Under the pieces are notes generated by a model. That model did not search any database and was not told where the DNA came from. It saw only the letters and a program-made list of their open reading frames with translations. A stretch of DNA of 64,000 bases, from positions 9,313,501-9,377,500 of the forward strand of contig JAWUZG010000084.1 in NCBI GenBank assembly GCA_036785705.1, given 5' to 3'. Shown piece after piece: positions 26,286 to 37,706 of this stretch (the stretch's first letter is position 1; each line of letters opens with the position of its first letter). This DNA comes from Acanthornis magna. Taxonomy: Eukaryota; Chordata; Aves; Passeriformes; Acanthizidae. Position numbers and translations under genes: made by a program.

Positions 26286-27673
26286 CTAGTTTGCCACAGT
26301 GAAGCAAGTATTTAAGTTTATGTGTGTGGTGAAAGTGTAGAGTGGTCTAACAACCCTTACAGACCTCTAAATTGAATCAGTTTTAGCTACCTTGTTTTAA
26401 CTAAATCCCAGACCTTTCAGGGGAAAAAAAATAAATTGTGCATATGGCACCTGCAAATATTACTTCTACCAGAATACTGCATGGTCTTTTGGGAGAGCAG
26501 GAATTCATTATCCAAGTCAGGAATCACATCATTAAGCATGATCTTGGCTTTGTGTTTAAATCAATGGAAGTTGTGTTCTTTTTCCACTGGAAGAACAGCC
26601 TAAAAAGAACAAAACTACCTTTGCCTTATCCCACTAAAACCACTGGATGGATCCACTTGCAGTGTTTTGGCATCCCCAAAGGTACCTGTCTGAATTCTTA
26701 ACCCATGGAAGCTACATTTTAAAATACCACACTAATGAAAAGTTACATCCGCCAGCTATTTATTCATTCTCTGTTAGCAAGGGCATCCTGTCCTCCTTTG
26801 TCTCACATTATTAAAAGCAAGTCCAACTCTTGGTCATTAGGTTATGATGTAAAGTGCCCACCTCCTATGTAATATTAAAAACCTTTGAAAATCCATAAGG
26901 TTTAAGACAGAAAAGCCGGAGTTTTTCTAAAACCTGGTAGTCTTTGTGGGATTTAAAACCTGAATAAGGATTAATATGCTAGTCTTATAAAAGAGTCTGA
27001 CCATGCAGTGAAGTATTATTAATATTGTTCCTGGCTACTACATTTTCCCGGAGCAGCTGAGAATACACTGATCATCCCTGACCTCTCTCAGGTTTGAGAG
27101 GTACTTTAATAAGTTGTTATAAGGACAGACAGAAGTATACTTTTTTCAACCCTTAAAAGATATGATACATTCCCAGCCTTTTAGAGAATTCCCTGGATAT
27201 TTCTGAGTATGCATACAGCCTTCACTAAAGAGGAAAAATACAGATTGGACATAGATGGGGGGGTTTTGTGGTGGTTTGGGTTTTTTAAAATTTTTTTTTG
27301 TTGTTTAAAAAAAAATTTTAATAAACTGATTGCTTTCACAACTCCTACGATTTGGAATAATCAGGCTAAAAATCCTATTCTCAGTTATACCACTTCCATA
27401 TCCTTATTTTTTCTCACATCACAGTTTCATGATCTCTGCAGCCACTGCACAGTTTTCAAAGGAAAAGGACAGATAGCTTGACAGCTGTAGAGGGCTTACA
27501 CCAAAAGCATTTAAAGAATCCTTCTTTAATCTGATTTTGGTCAAAACTAAGCTTTACTCATGTTCTGTTTGCACTGAAATTAACAGGGTTGATCTCAAGG
27601 ATGACTAAAACATCCCTGGGAGCTTGGAATCTGTAATGTGCAGTCTTAAAAGATATTATTATGTTGTATCCAA

Positions 27674-28030
27674 GAGGAGGAAGGGAAGGGGAGGGGGGAA
27701 GGAGGGAAGGAAGGAGGGAAGGTGAGAGGGAGGGAGGGAGGGAGGGAGGGAGGGAGGGAGGGAGGGAGGGAGGGAGGGAAGGAAGGAAGGAAGGAAGGAA
27801 GGAAGGAAGGAAGGAAGGAAGGAAGGAAGGAAGGAAGGAAGGAAGGAAGGAAGGAAGGAAGGAAGGAAGGAAGGAAGGAAGGAAGGAAGGAAGGAAGGAA
27901 GGAAGGAAGGAAGGAAGGAAGGAAGGAAGGAAGGAAGGAAGGAAGGAAGGAAGGAAGGAAGGAAGGAAGGAAGGAAGGAAGGAAGGAAGGAAGGAAGGAA
28001 GGAAGGAAGGAAGGAAGGAAGGAAGGAAGG
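27674..28030. repeat. (GGGA)n/(GGAA)n microsatellite, 357 bp
   Basis: An irregular purine-rich lead (27674-27725) is followed by (GGGA)n to about 27779 and then uninterrupted GGAA/AAGG units to 28030, about 63 copies. The complementary strand is pure TTCC. The long open frames on both strands here are repeat translations and not genes. Confidence 0.98.
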
Positions 28031-28304
28031 ACTATCTGTTTCTCTAACGGTGTGTATCACAATATAATTTGTTAAGATTCCATCTGACCCCAAAATAAAG
28101 GGGATTTCCAGCAAGTCGAATATTTTCAGCCACTGAAAATCAGGCCACACGGTGGGATGTGGTTAAGACCAAAATCTGGGTATCCCTCTTACCACAGGCT
28201 CTACCATAATTATGAGATTGCTTGCAGAAAGTCCCTTTTAACCCTAAGTTACTTTAGAAATCTAATAATGTTTTAATCTCCTTTCAGATATCACAGTTCA
28301 GAGA

Positions 28305-28332
28305 ATTCACTAACCTTTTGGAGTTAGTGAAT
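28305..28332. other. Perfect 10-bp inverted repeat (hairpin)
   Basis: ATTCACTAAC at 28305-28314 and its exact reverse complement at 28323-28332 flank an 8-base spacer. Its arm shares TCACTAA with the second hairpin at 28418-28444. Confidence 0.85.
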
Positions 28333-28417
28333 AACATTCTTCCACTGCTGTCCTTTTTCCCCTTTCTTAAATAAGCATATAGGCTAAGGAAGCTCAAATA
28401 AACCTGATAGACTATGT

Positions 28418-28444
28418 GTCACTAAAATCTACCATTTTAGTGAC
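28418..28444. other. Perfect 11-bp inverted repeat (hairpin)
   Basis: GTCACTAAAAT at 28418-28428 and its exact reverse complement at 28434-28444 flank the 5-base spacer ctacc. Confidence 0.85.
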
Positions 28445-31400
28445 CCAGCCCAAGTTCTTTAGGGTGAAAACAGACTTGTTCAACACTGAAGGCCCTGCAA
28501 CTCATTAGAAAGCACAAATTTAAAATTAAAGAACAAATATTGTGTTATATTTGTGCTCAGCTAAGTGCACACATGGAGATTAGAGAGGACTAATAGAGCA
28601 TGACTGGCACCTTTGCAAACACAGGCCTTCAAAGATAAATACACTGCCTGCCTAATGGCAAAAGGCAGACAGATGTGATGACAGAGGTAAAGCTTGTATT
28701 GAAAGCTTTTTTTTTTAAACCATGTTTAAACTGTATATCCCTCTGTGATCATTAAGCACTGGAAATGAATGTTTTGGACTGTTGTAGTAAAGGAGAATTT
28801 AAAAGACTCTGAAGCTGATATCTTGCTTTGAAAACTCTGAAATTATTAAATTACTTGACTGCTGTCTACTACTCACCCATAGTGGTACACAAATCAGAAT
28901 ATTTTGATGCAAGGCATCAATTCTTGCCCAAAATTTGAGTCCTATGAGGGACCCTATGTCTGCAGTTGTTAACATGGAGTTTTGCCTAGATCAGATAATA
29001 AAACCCTAAGATTGTGAGTATCTAAGAAAAATTTGTGCAATCATTTCAGTGGGTAAAGTTCCTTAAAACCTCAGAAAATAGTATCAATCTAAAAATAAAA
29101 TGGGAAGCAGTATTTGTTTCCACCTGTGCAAGTATAGCAATTCCATTCAACATGGAGACCATGTGATTTGTTGGGTAGGTTGAAGGAGGACGACTCTTCA
29201 GGAGGATTTGCAGGGTGTCCCTGTGTTCCTTTGGACAAAAAGTTTTGGGGAGAGGCTCAGATGGAGAGATGAAAAGGGACTGTTGTGAGACAGACCTTCC
29301 AGTCACTTGGTAATGAGACAACAGAACCTGCCCTGTTTCTAAAATGCAATTATGCACCTGCAGCCTGAGGCTCATAGAAAGAGTCTGATAACACTTTTAC
29401 CACAAGGAACAATTGCAGAGCACTTTCAGATAGCCTGATAAAAGCTTTTAATTCATATGTTACACTTCTATTGCAGAAGGATATAAAATAGGGAAGGATG
29501 TGAGAGTGAGGCTAGAAGGTAACATAAGCAAAGAAAATAAGGCGTAGAAGAATTGTTGTCCTGATCTATTTTATAACTCCATCTGTCTCTCAGACATTTC
29601 CATCCCCACCACCTTTCATGACTGTAAACATTGCAGCAGTCACAGCAAATACCATAAAGAAAGGCAGCATTAGCTACCTTTAATCCAATGTCAACACCAG
29701 AAAAGCAGGCAGCAAGTAGCTAACCAGTTCTAGGAAGATCTTAGGTATTGGTCCACAGGGCAGTTCTTCCACTTCTATGTTGAATCAACAGGTTTAGAAT
29801 TTTACTGGCTTTTTACTTCCAGGGTGGCTTTTGTTCCACAATCTGGAAGAACTTCTTTGCTTCACAATCTATGGAACCTTGGCTTAAATTTTCCCTATTA
29901 TGCAGAATTAGTTCAAACACCAACCACCATAAAATATTTCATATTAAAACTGCCTTTAAGAAAGAGTGTCTGAATAATTATAATGTGACGGTCATTTAGT
30001 TGCACAATTGATTTGATGTTGGGCTTCCAAAATTATTTCAAAGGTTTTACTTTTCCTTTCATATCATATTTCTTCTTTAGCATATTAGAGTATTAGTTGC
30101 AGGATTACACAGCAATCTTGGTTTTCTTCCTCCACGAGGTTTTCTGTTCCCTTTGCTTCAAACCGTCCCTTGCTTTCCCTTGCTTCCCCTCCTCTGACCC
30201 ATGTCATGATCAGGTCCATGAGTTGATCAGGTCAACCACATAACTTTTCATCCAAATTAAATACATTCAGTAAAATAACTAGTTAAGATACAAAAGCAAA
30301 TGCCTATATAGAGTCAATCTTTTGAAATAAAACTCAAGCTATGCAACAAAATGTTATCCTGATCTGTTAGTTTTCCTACTCCAGGATATGTAATTTCTTT
30401 TGAAGGAGCTTGCATTTTGATTTATTTCCATTCTTCTGCAGCGTAGAGAGGCCTGTATTTCCAGTTTCTAGACACACAGCTGTGCAGAGGCAAGAAAATT
30501 ACAAACCATGCTCTTTCAAATATTCTTACCCAGCCTTATTTTTATGAATACTTTAGGACAGGAGGAAAAATATTTGCAATGCTGCATTAAACATACATGA
30601 ATTAACGAAGAATAAAGATCAGTGGTTGATAAAGTACAAAGGGTGACAGAAGTAGAACGAAACAACTTTTAATCTGCTTTTATGTTCAACTAGGGTTTAT
30701 GTAGGTCAATGCAAACCTTGCAAATTCCCCTCTGGCACATCGTTTGTAGAAATCTCTCTTTAAAATTTCATCAAAGAAAGGAAAAGTTGGGATGATGTCC
30801 CTTTCTGTAACAAAGTCACTCCTTGCCACAGATTATTTACACATCTTGCTCATAATACTACTTCTGAAGAGAAAGTGTTTCATCTCTGAGATAGACAAAA
30901 TGTTTCCTGATGGCCAGGGTCCAAAACAACACAGGATGGAGCAGAGCTTGCAACCATATCCTCCCATTCTTGTAACATTCAAATTTCCTCAGCAAGTTTT
31001 TCAGGAACAAGATAATGTTAGGGTCCAACGAGGACACCAACAATACTTTTTACTAAATACTGTTCTTCAGTGCGAGAAACAAATACACATCCAGTCTATA
31101 ACTCATTGTTCCAATGAGCACATAGATATATTTGGCATGTTTTGTTTTCAATTTCCAAAACTGTCAATATTGTCAGCACTGCTCTACAGATGTCCACAAA
31201 CATGCATATTTAACTTCAGCACAATGGGATGAAACAGTGGACAAAAGGGTGCTTCACGCTAGGGAGAGTCTAGAAAGGCTGGGGAAATGGCTTCCAGACC
31301 AAAATACTCTTGCTACCCTCTGACTCAAAGATTCAGTCTTCAGCACATTCCCCATGGAAGCACAGCAGGGGAAAATGATTCAGACAGGGAGGGGACTGGG

Positions 31401-34010
31401 GAGCGAGAACCACATCTCCTCAAACATCTCTGTGGCACAGAAAAATGAAAGGCCATAAGTCTTGGTTTAAATCCTCTATTTTTTTATTCCCTGAGAAACA
31501 TTTCCGGTGTGCTTGCTCGTGCTCATGCAAGCTCACGTGGTGTTTATGCACACGGATGCAGCTTTGCCTCCCACATGCCTGTCTGCTCTCACACAGAGTC
31601 CTGCTCTGTCTCATGCCCATGCTCACACGTACCCACTCCCGTTCACTTGGTCCTTCAGCACCCCCTTGTACTCACAGGTGCTTCAATCCCCATCATTTGA
31701 GACTTTCCTTGATAGAACAACAAATCATTCACTCCCGCCCAAGTCATCCGAGAACTTACTGAGGGTGCACATTTAAAAACCTAAAGGGAAAGGCAGACCT
31801 TTTTCTTGTGTAATTCATGACAACACAAGGCAAGAGCAGTTTTCATCCACAGTGCTTAAAGAGCAGAACTGTACCTTTCACAACACACAGAGGAAAGGGA
31901 AAAGTGAGCCCTGAACTTTAATCTCTTAAAGATACATCAGACCCTACCTCATCTTCCTCCTCTCTTAATGCAGTTAATAAGCTTATACTTTAACTCTGAT
32001 TTGCAGTCCAGCCCAAAAGGGGGGACAACTCTTCACAGAGCAGATGACAGTTGAGAAATTGCAGCACGTAATACCAAGGAAAGACTGGCACCAATGATCA
32101 GCATATACCACTGAATCTGCCACAGGATTTCATTGCTTTTCTCTTGTTATGAAGAGTAGTGACCATTTCTATTTTCCTCCAGCATGCCACTCTTCACGGG
32201 AATAGACCTGCATGTCATACTTACTATACAGATGTACAATGGATTTATGCTGCAATACAACAATTCCTTTCATTACATTCTATTATTTTCCTTGCAATTC
32301 CATTATTCCTAGCACTTGCTATTTTGATCTCCACCAAGAATCGCACTAATGTTACCAAAGAACCTTCTTATTACACATCCACAGTCTGAGCAAAAAGAGA
32401 AATAGTCTGATTAAAAAATCCAAGACTGCCTTTTCTTCATGGCAAATCGGTTTACATTACTAACATATCATTTACTGTTCACCACCCAGCTACTGAGAGA
32501 TACTCTGCAGATCTGAAGTAAAAGGTTTTCTTCTAAGTAGTTCTTCTGACTAATTCTAAGCCATCAGCAAACTTTCTCACATCATTTTGCACCCCCATTT
32601 GGGAATATTATGATAACACTGAAGCACACAGCTCGGATATAAATTCCTAAGAAATATCACTGCCAACTCCCCCCTCCATTAGTCCAAGGTTTATAAAAAC
32701 TAACAGAAAATAAACTTCTCCAAACCCCTACACATCACAAGAATAAACTTCCCATGTTGATTGCCCCTTTTTGCCCGTCAATAATTGAGTGACAGTCATG
32801 CGCTATAGTATATGACAAGACAGAAGCTGATACAGTTTTGAAAGACAGCCGTTTTTTAAAATTACTACCACGATCTCATAAATAGCTGGTGAATACTTAG
32901 CCTCTGCCAAATATTCAGAGGCTTTGTGATGAGAAGGGCATTATGTAAACTGCAGATAAGTTGAAAAAAAAAGTAATAAAATATTGATTTGCATGAGAAA
33001 TCAAATAAAAACTGCATCAGGAAACAAGTGCTACATTCTCCTTTAATGAGACCTTCATATTATTTCTTGTTGCATTTGAAATTTGTGTGATATACATGCA
33101 CTCTATGTCCATAACCACAAGCCTTTTTGTTCTACTTCTAAAAAATATATCCATTACTGGAAATGAGAAGCCAAAAACTTGCTGTGATATACTTCCTGCT
33201 GCAACCACAGCAGCACCCTACCTTTTACTTCCTGTTTTTCTTGATGTTCCTTATTATCTCATTTACAAGGCACCCTCTCTTCAGTTAAATGTACCAAAAT
33301 TGATTGCAACAACTTAGATGTCTTACCCCCTTCTTATACATAGTATCATTCCTCTTCTGCCTTCTCTTTGTGACTTTTCCATGTGGCTTCAAGTCTGAAA
33401 TTATCCTTGTGTTCTGTACCAGTATTAATACTCTTCTACGCCTTCAGAACAGTTCTCCCTCAACTTACTCTATCCTTCTAAATATATTATGGGTCTTGCC
33501 TCAGTTCTAACTCTAAATATTTTGGAGGGAATATCATGCCTGTTTCTCTGAAAACATTTCCTTCTGTGTTTCTAAAGCAAATTTTTCAGGCATGATTTGC
33601 TCTGGCAAAGCCAGGTTGGCCATCACCAATCACCTCCTTATTTTCCAAGTGTCTTAGCATAGTTTAAGAATTACCATAATCAGAGGGCTCATTGACACAG
33701 CCCCAGAAAGCTGGGGATGCACCTGCCCAGAGGTTCTCCACCCTTAAACTCAGTTAAAGAAGTTTCCAGCCTGATGTGAAATAACCACATAGATCTGGAG
33801 AGAGAAAAATAAGTAGCACAACTAACTAGGCTATGGCACTTACCACTTTGTGATTGAGAGAGGGTCAAAACAACCTTGAAACAGTCAAAGCTATGATGGA
33901 AATCTTCTCCAAGCAGCAGGCATCTTCCCCCAACAGCATGGGGCCTGTGAGAAGAAAACAGAAATTATTATCTTTCAGCCATTGTCGATTTGTTTCTAAA
34001 GCTACAAAAT

Positions 34011-34210
34011 CATAGAATAAAAAACCCCTTCCACATTCAAATCCAAACTGACTCTCCTCCAGTTTAAAACCAGTATGCCTTGTCCTATGACTACCTGCTC
34101 TTGTAAAAAGTCCCTCTCCAGCTTTCCTGTAAGCCCTTTAGGTACTGGAAGGTGCTCTAAGATCTCCCTAGAGCCTACTCCAGGCTGAACAATCCCAGCT
34201 ATTTTACAGG
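34011..34210 (-). repeat. CR1 LINE fragment
   Basis: The plus strand reads atcatagaataaaaaacccc and then gtttaaaaccagtatgcctt, ctcttgtaaaaagtccctct and ccaggctgaacaatcccagc, the reverse complement of the CR1 3' region. An internal segment between the tail and the gtttaaaacc part appears deleted. Confidence 0.85.
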
Positions 34211-34550
34211 ACACAGTAGCTGGAAAACAGTTGCAGCTCCAGGAAAACCAACTCACAGCTGCCCTGATAGTCACTGCACCCACCCTCTGCCCAGACACAC
34301 TGCACTGGCTGTGAACACGTGCCCCACACCAACCCTTTGCACACCTCCACTGCAGTGGCCATTTGTGCTTGTTGAAAATTATACAAATTTTCTAATTAAT
34401 TTTTAATTACTTGTTTTAATCAACCATAATCAGTACACTAATTATAATCAGTGTGCTAGTCTTAAATCACTTTTAGCTAGCACATGACCCTGATATACTT
34501 CATTGAACATGGCCTGGGAGAGAGTGAAGTATTGCTGAAATTGGTTACAA

Positions 34551-34708
34551 TCACAGAATCACAGAATAAGCTGAGTTGGAAGAGACCCACATGGATCATG
34601 GAGTCCAACTCCTGGCCCTCTGCAATGCCATCCCCAGGAGTCACATTGTGTGCTTCAAAGCATTGTCCAAATGCTTCTTGAACTCTGTCAGGCTCAGTGC
34701 TATGACCA
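34551..34708 (-). repeat. CR1 LINE fragment
   Basis: Starts tcacagaatcacagaataag and continues gagttggaagagacccacat through cttgaactctgtcaggctca, the CR1 3' end in reverse orientation. Confidence 0.9.
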
Positions 34709-34929
34709 AAAGCACAGAATTTATAGACTACAAGGACATTTTGTAGAACTCAGAGGATAAAGAAGCTAACAAAGACGCAGTATATGTGTGTTGTAAAGTC
34801 CCTAATGGAGGAAGAAGATACTAAAAAGAACTAAAAATATGGACTAATTATCATGAACAGTGAGAAATCAATAACCACTAGAGTATAGAATACTAATTAA
34901 GGATTTGTCCTGCTGAACACAAAACACAT

Positions 34930-35050
34930 TCACAGGAGTCCCCTTCTCCTGTCTGTGCCTTACCCACTTGGATACCATCGGGAGCTGTGTCACAGGCCTT
35001 GCTAAAGTCACAGTAAATGGCCATCACTGCTCTTCCCTTGTCCCACGAGG
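34930..35050 (-). repeat. CR1 LINE reverse-transcriptase fragment
   Basis: The segment gtcacaggccttgctaaagt followed by cactgctcttcccttgtccc matches the reverse complement of the CR1 ORF2 region that encodes the YLDFSKAFD reverse-transcriptase motif, here degenerate. It may be the 5' part of the same insertion as 34551-34708, separated by about 220 unrecognised bases. Confidence 0.6.
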
Positions 35051-36090
35051 ATACAGAACTCTGTTCCTAAAGTGAACTTTAGTGCAGGAAAATGATTTTC
35101 TAATCTGGAGCAGTATCTCCTTGAGAGAAAGGGAAGTAGTGTCAGCCGTATGACTTTAACAGCTTTTTTACCACAGATGTCATCATAGACAGTTTACATT
35201 CCCATTTTATTTTCACCTGCATAACCCAGAAGCTTCAATTTCAACCACCACTTTGCGCTCATTATAATTAAGCCTCAACCCGGTGGCAGTTTTGAGTTTC
35301 CTCCCTAGGCGGAGCAAATCCCTCAGTAATTTATTTTTTCCTGATTTGTACAAACAATTACAACAGTTTCTTTTAAAAAAAACCCAAAGCTTAACTTGTA
35401 CATATTTATCTTGTAAATCAGAATAACAGAAATACAATGCACAGTGATAAAAGTTTTTTAATAATTTGTGCATGTCAGTACACCTCTTTAAATAGGAGTA
35501 CTGGCTTACAGTATTGAAACACTGTAAGAGGTTACAACTAGAATTCATGCTTATTCCAGAAATCAGTATTTTATAGGAAGTGCAGTGCATTTGCAGAAGC
35601 AGCCAGTATTTACCTATCCACTAAAAAGAACTTTTCTGTGTATTTTCTGAGGCCTTTTAATGCTGAATAAATGCTTAAAGTGCACACAAAATAACAGCCA
35701 AAAAACCCACCAGGTACCACACTTTGAAAGCAGGTGGGAATAGAAATCCACAAATCAAAACCCAAGCTTACACAGAGCATTAACAAACGCGAGGGCTCCA
35801 TATACTTTCCTAAACTGTTAGATCTGCACGGAGGTCAAGCCTTTTGTCCTCCTAAGGGGAAGGGGAAACCAGGTCTGAACACAGTTAAGGCTCAAATGAG
35901 TGAAAATAATCAGGAAAAGGAAAGAGCAGTCCTAGGGAAGGATGCCTGAGAGTACATTTTCAAATTCCCACAGCCCAGCTCAAGCCTGGACACGGAGCAG
36001 CGATCAGCGCAGCGAAGAGCTTTGCACGGGACGCCGCTGGGCACAAGGAGCGAGCTGTCACTCGAGGCTCCGAGCACGGAGCGGCCCCGC

Positions 36091-36339
36091 CGGACATGCA
36101 GGTGGCACCCTGGCCCCTCACGCCGTGTCCCGGCGGACACGCAGGCAGCACCCTGGCCCCTCACGCCGTCTCCCGTTCCCGTCTCCCGCCCCGGCGGACA
36201 CGCAGGCAGCACCCTGGCCCCTCACGCCGTGTCCCGGCGGACACGCAGGTGGCACCCTGGCCCTTCACGCCGTGCCCCGCCTCCCGCCCCGGCGGACTCG
36301 CAGGTGCCACCCTCAGCCCGCGCCCCGCCTCCCGCCCCG
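36091..36339. repeat. CpG-island minisatellite, 5 imperfect copies of a 43-61 bp unit
   Basis: Units start at 36091, 36134, 36195, 36238 and 36293, each with cgga(c/t)(a/t)(c/t)gcaggt/c followed by gcaccctggccc and a tcacgccgt tail in the first four. Copies 2 and 4 carry an extra cccgcctcccgcccc-like insert, so lengths alternate 43, 61, 43, 55 bp. Copy 5 is more diverged. Confidence 0.9.
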
Positions 36340-36440
36340 CAGTGACGCCAGCGGCGCGCGCAGGGCCCGCCCCCCCCGCGGGGCCGCCACGTTCTCCGCT
36401 CGGCGGCGCGCGCGTCACGGCGCGGCGGGGCGCGCGCCGC

Positions 36441-36445
36441 CCAAT
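36441..36445 (+). promoter_or_regulatory. CCAAT box (distal)
   Basis: Sequence gcCCAATCGG, the NF-Y consensus core. It is paired with a second CCAATCGG 43 bp downstream. Confidence 0.55.
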
Positions 36446-36483
36446 CGGGGCGCTCCGCGACGGCCGCCGGGGGTCAGCGCCGG

Positions 36484-36488
36484 CCAAT
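36484..36488 (+). promoter_or_regulatory. CCAAT box (proximal)
   Basis: Sequence gCCAATCGGCG, the second NF-Y type site in the same orientation as the one at 36441. Its position implies transcription starting some tens of bases downstream, roughly 36530-36600. Confidence 0.55.
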
Positions 36489-36518
36489 CGGCGCGCGCCG
36501 CGGGGCGGGCGCTGTGCC

Positions 36519-36527
36519 CATGGCAAC
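36519..36527 (+). promoter_or_regulatory. X-box-like half site (CATGGCAAC)
   Basis: CATGGCAAC matches half of the RFX X-box palindrome (GTTGCCATGGCAAC). It lies 30 bp downstream of the proximal CCAAT box. RFX and NF-Y sites often co-occur in promoters; binding here is inferred. Confidence 0.35.
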
Positions 36528-36529
36528 GG

Positions 36530-36695
36530 GCGCGGGGCCGCCGCGGGGCTGTCGCACCGAGCCGAGCCGCGCCGCGCCGGACCCGCAGCGCCTCCGCAGC
36601 GTGCCCGGCGGAGCCCCCCCCTCGTTCCCCGCCGTCAGGACGCGCCTCACCCTTAAGAAGCAGCGGCTCCTCTCCCGCCGCAGCGGGACCCAAAG
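36530..36695 (+). other. NUCB2: Candidate NUCB2 untranslated first exon
   Basis: The coding exon at 46890 starts directly after an acceptor, so the 5'UTR must come from an upstream exon. The best candidate ends CAAAG|GTAGCG at 36695/36696, just downstream of the CCAAT boxes. Alternative donors are CCAG|GTGTGC after 36937 and GGAG|GTGACA after 37029. The 5' end is a guess from promoter motif positions. Confidence 0.35.
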
Positions 36696-37198
36696 GTAGC
36701 GCCGCCCGTCCCGGTGCCCCCGCCGGTGGCGCGGGGCGGAGGCCTGGCGGCGGGGCAGCCGCTGTCAGGGTCGCGGGGGGACGCGGGGATCTCAGCGCCC
36801 TCCCGCCGGCCAGGCTGCAACGCGGCGGGCCGCGGGGGAATCGCGGGGCTCGGGGTTGCTTGGCGTGCGGGGCGGGAGCGGCGCGCAGCTGAAGTTTTCC
36901 CGGAACGCCGTGGCGCCCGCCGGGAAGGCGGCTCCAGGTGTGCGTACATGGGGGGGGGGGGTGTGTGTGTCCCCGTGTCCCCTTCCATTCGTCCCTCTGT
37001 CCCCCGGCCGGCCCGCGGCTATGCGGGAGGTGACAGGGAGCTGCAGAGCGCCAGCAGAAATGAAGGCAGAGCTGGCAGCGGCGGCAGCTGCGGCTGCAGA
37101 ATGTTGAGTGGCTCGTAATTGCACAACCGCAGGGAAAACTTGGGCGGGAGTCTCGGTGGGTTTCACTGGAAAGGGCACGGCTTTTCAACATTACTGTC

Positions 37199-37706
37199 GT
37201 AGAGTCAACGGTTTGGGTTGGAAGGGACCTTAAAGATCACCTCCTTCCAACCCTGTGCCGTGGACAAGGACACCTTCCCTTAGACCAGGCTGCTCGGAGC
37301 CCCATCCAACCTGGCCTTGAGCACTTCTACAGATGGGGCACCCACAGCTTCTCTGGGCAAACCTGTGGCAGTGCCTCACCACCCTCACAGTAAAGAATTT
37401 CTCCCTAATATCTAATCTAAACCTACTCTCTTTCTGTTTGAAGCCATTTCCACTTGTCCTGTCACTACATGCTCTTTTAAATAGTCTCTTCATCTTTCCT
37501 GGAGGCTTCCTTCAGGTAGTGAAAGGCTGCAATTAGGTCACCCTGAAACCTTCTCTTTTCCAAGCTGAACAATCCCAATTCTCTCAGCCTTTCCTTGGAG
37601 GAGAGGTGGTCTCTCCCTCTAATCGACTTGGTGGCCTCCTCTGGACTGACTGCAGCAGATCTCTGTCCTTCCTGTGCTGAGGACCTCAGAGCTGGCCACA
37701 TCTTGT
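37199..37706 (-). repeat. CR1 LINE fragment with ORF2 remnant
   Basis: In reverse orientation: gtttgggttggaagggacct, then ctaatctaaacctactctct and caagctgaacaatcccaatt. On the minus strand the frame reads [20 protein letters not shown] followed by [12 protein letters not shown], the conserved C-terminal part of CR1 reverse transcriptase. About 508 bases, 5'-truncated, frame interrupted. Confidence 0.93.

Larger units (their letters stand above)
19101..35979. other. Intergenic interval between PIK3C2A and NUCB2 promoters
   Basis: About 17 kb with no supported gene. It holds CR1 fragments at 20508, 20951, 26048, 34011, 34551 and 34930, a (CAAAA)n tract at 22425-22500, a GGGA/GGAA microsatellite at 27674-28030, two perfect hairpins at 28305-28332 and 28418-28444, and an exon-like open stretch on the minus strand at 25569-25767. 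Other open frames are short and unrecognised. Confidence 0.7.
35980..37120. promoter_or_regulatory. CpG island 2: NUCB2 promoter
   Basis: A block rich in CpG and G/C, strongest at 36080-36930, against AT-rich flanks. It lies about 10 kb upstream of the NUCB2 start codon on the plus strand. Inside are a minisatellite (36091-36339), two CCAAT boxes, CRE-like TGACG half-sites at 36343-36347 and (reverse) 36413-36417, an X-box-like element and candidate exon-1 donors. Long open frames on both strands here follow from GC content and are not genes. Confidence 0.85.

Noticed and set aside
27659..28150. Long open frames on both strands with (SFLP)n or (KEGR)n repeats
   Set aside because: They are translations of the GGAA/TTCC microsatellite; a 4-bp repeat without stops is open in several frames.
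35910..37191. Open frames of up to about 316 codons in CpG island 2
   Set aside because: Same GC-content artefact; part simply translates the minisatellite.
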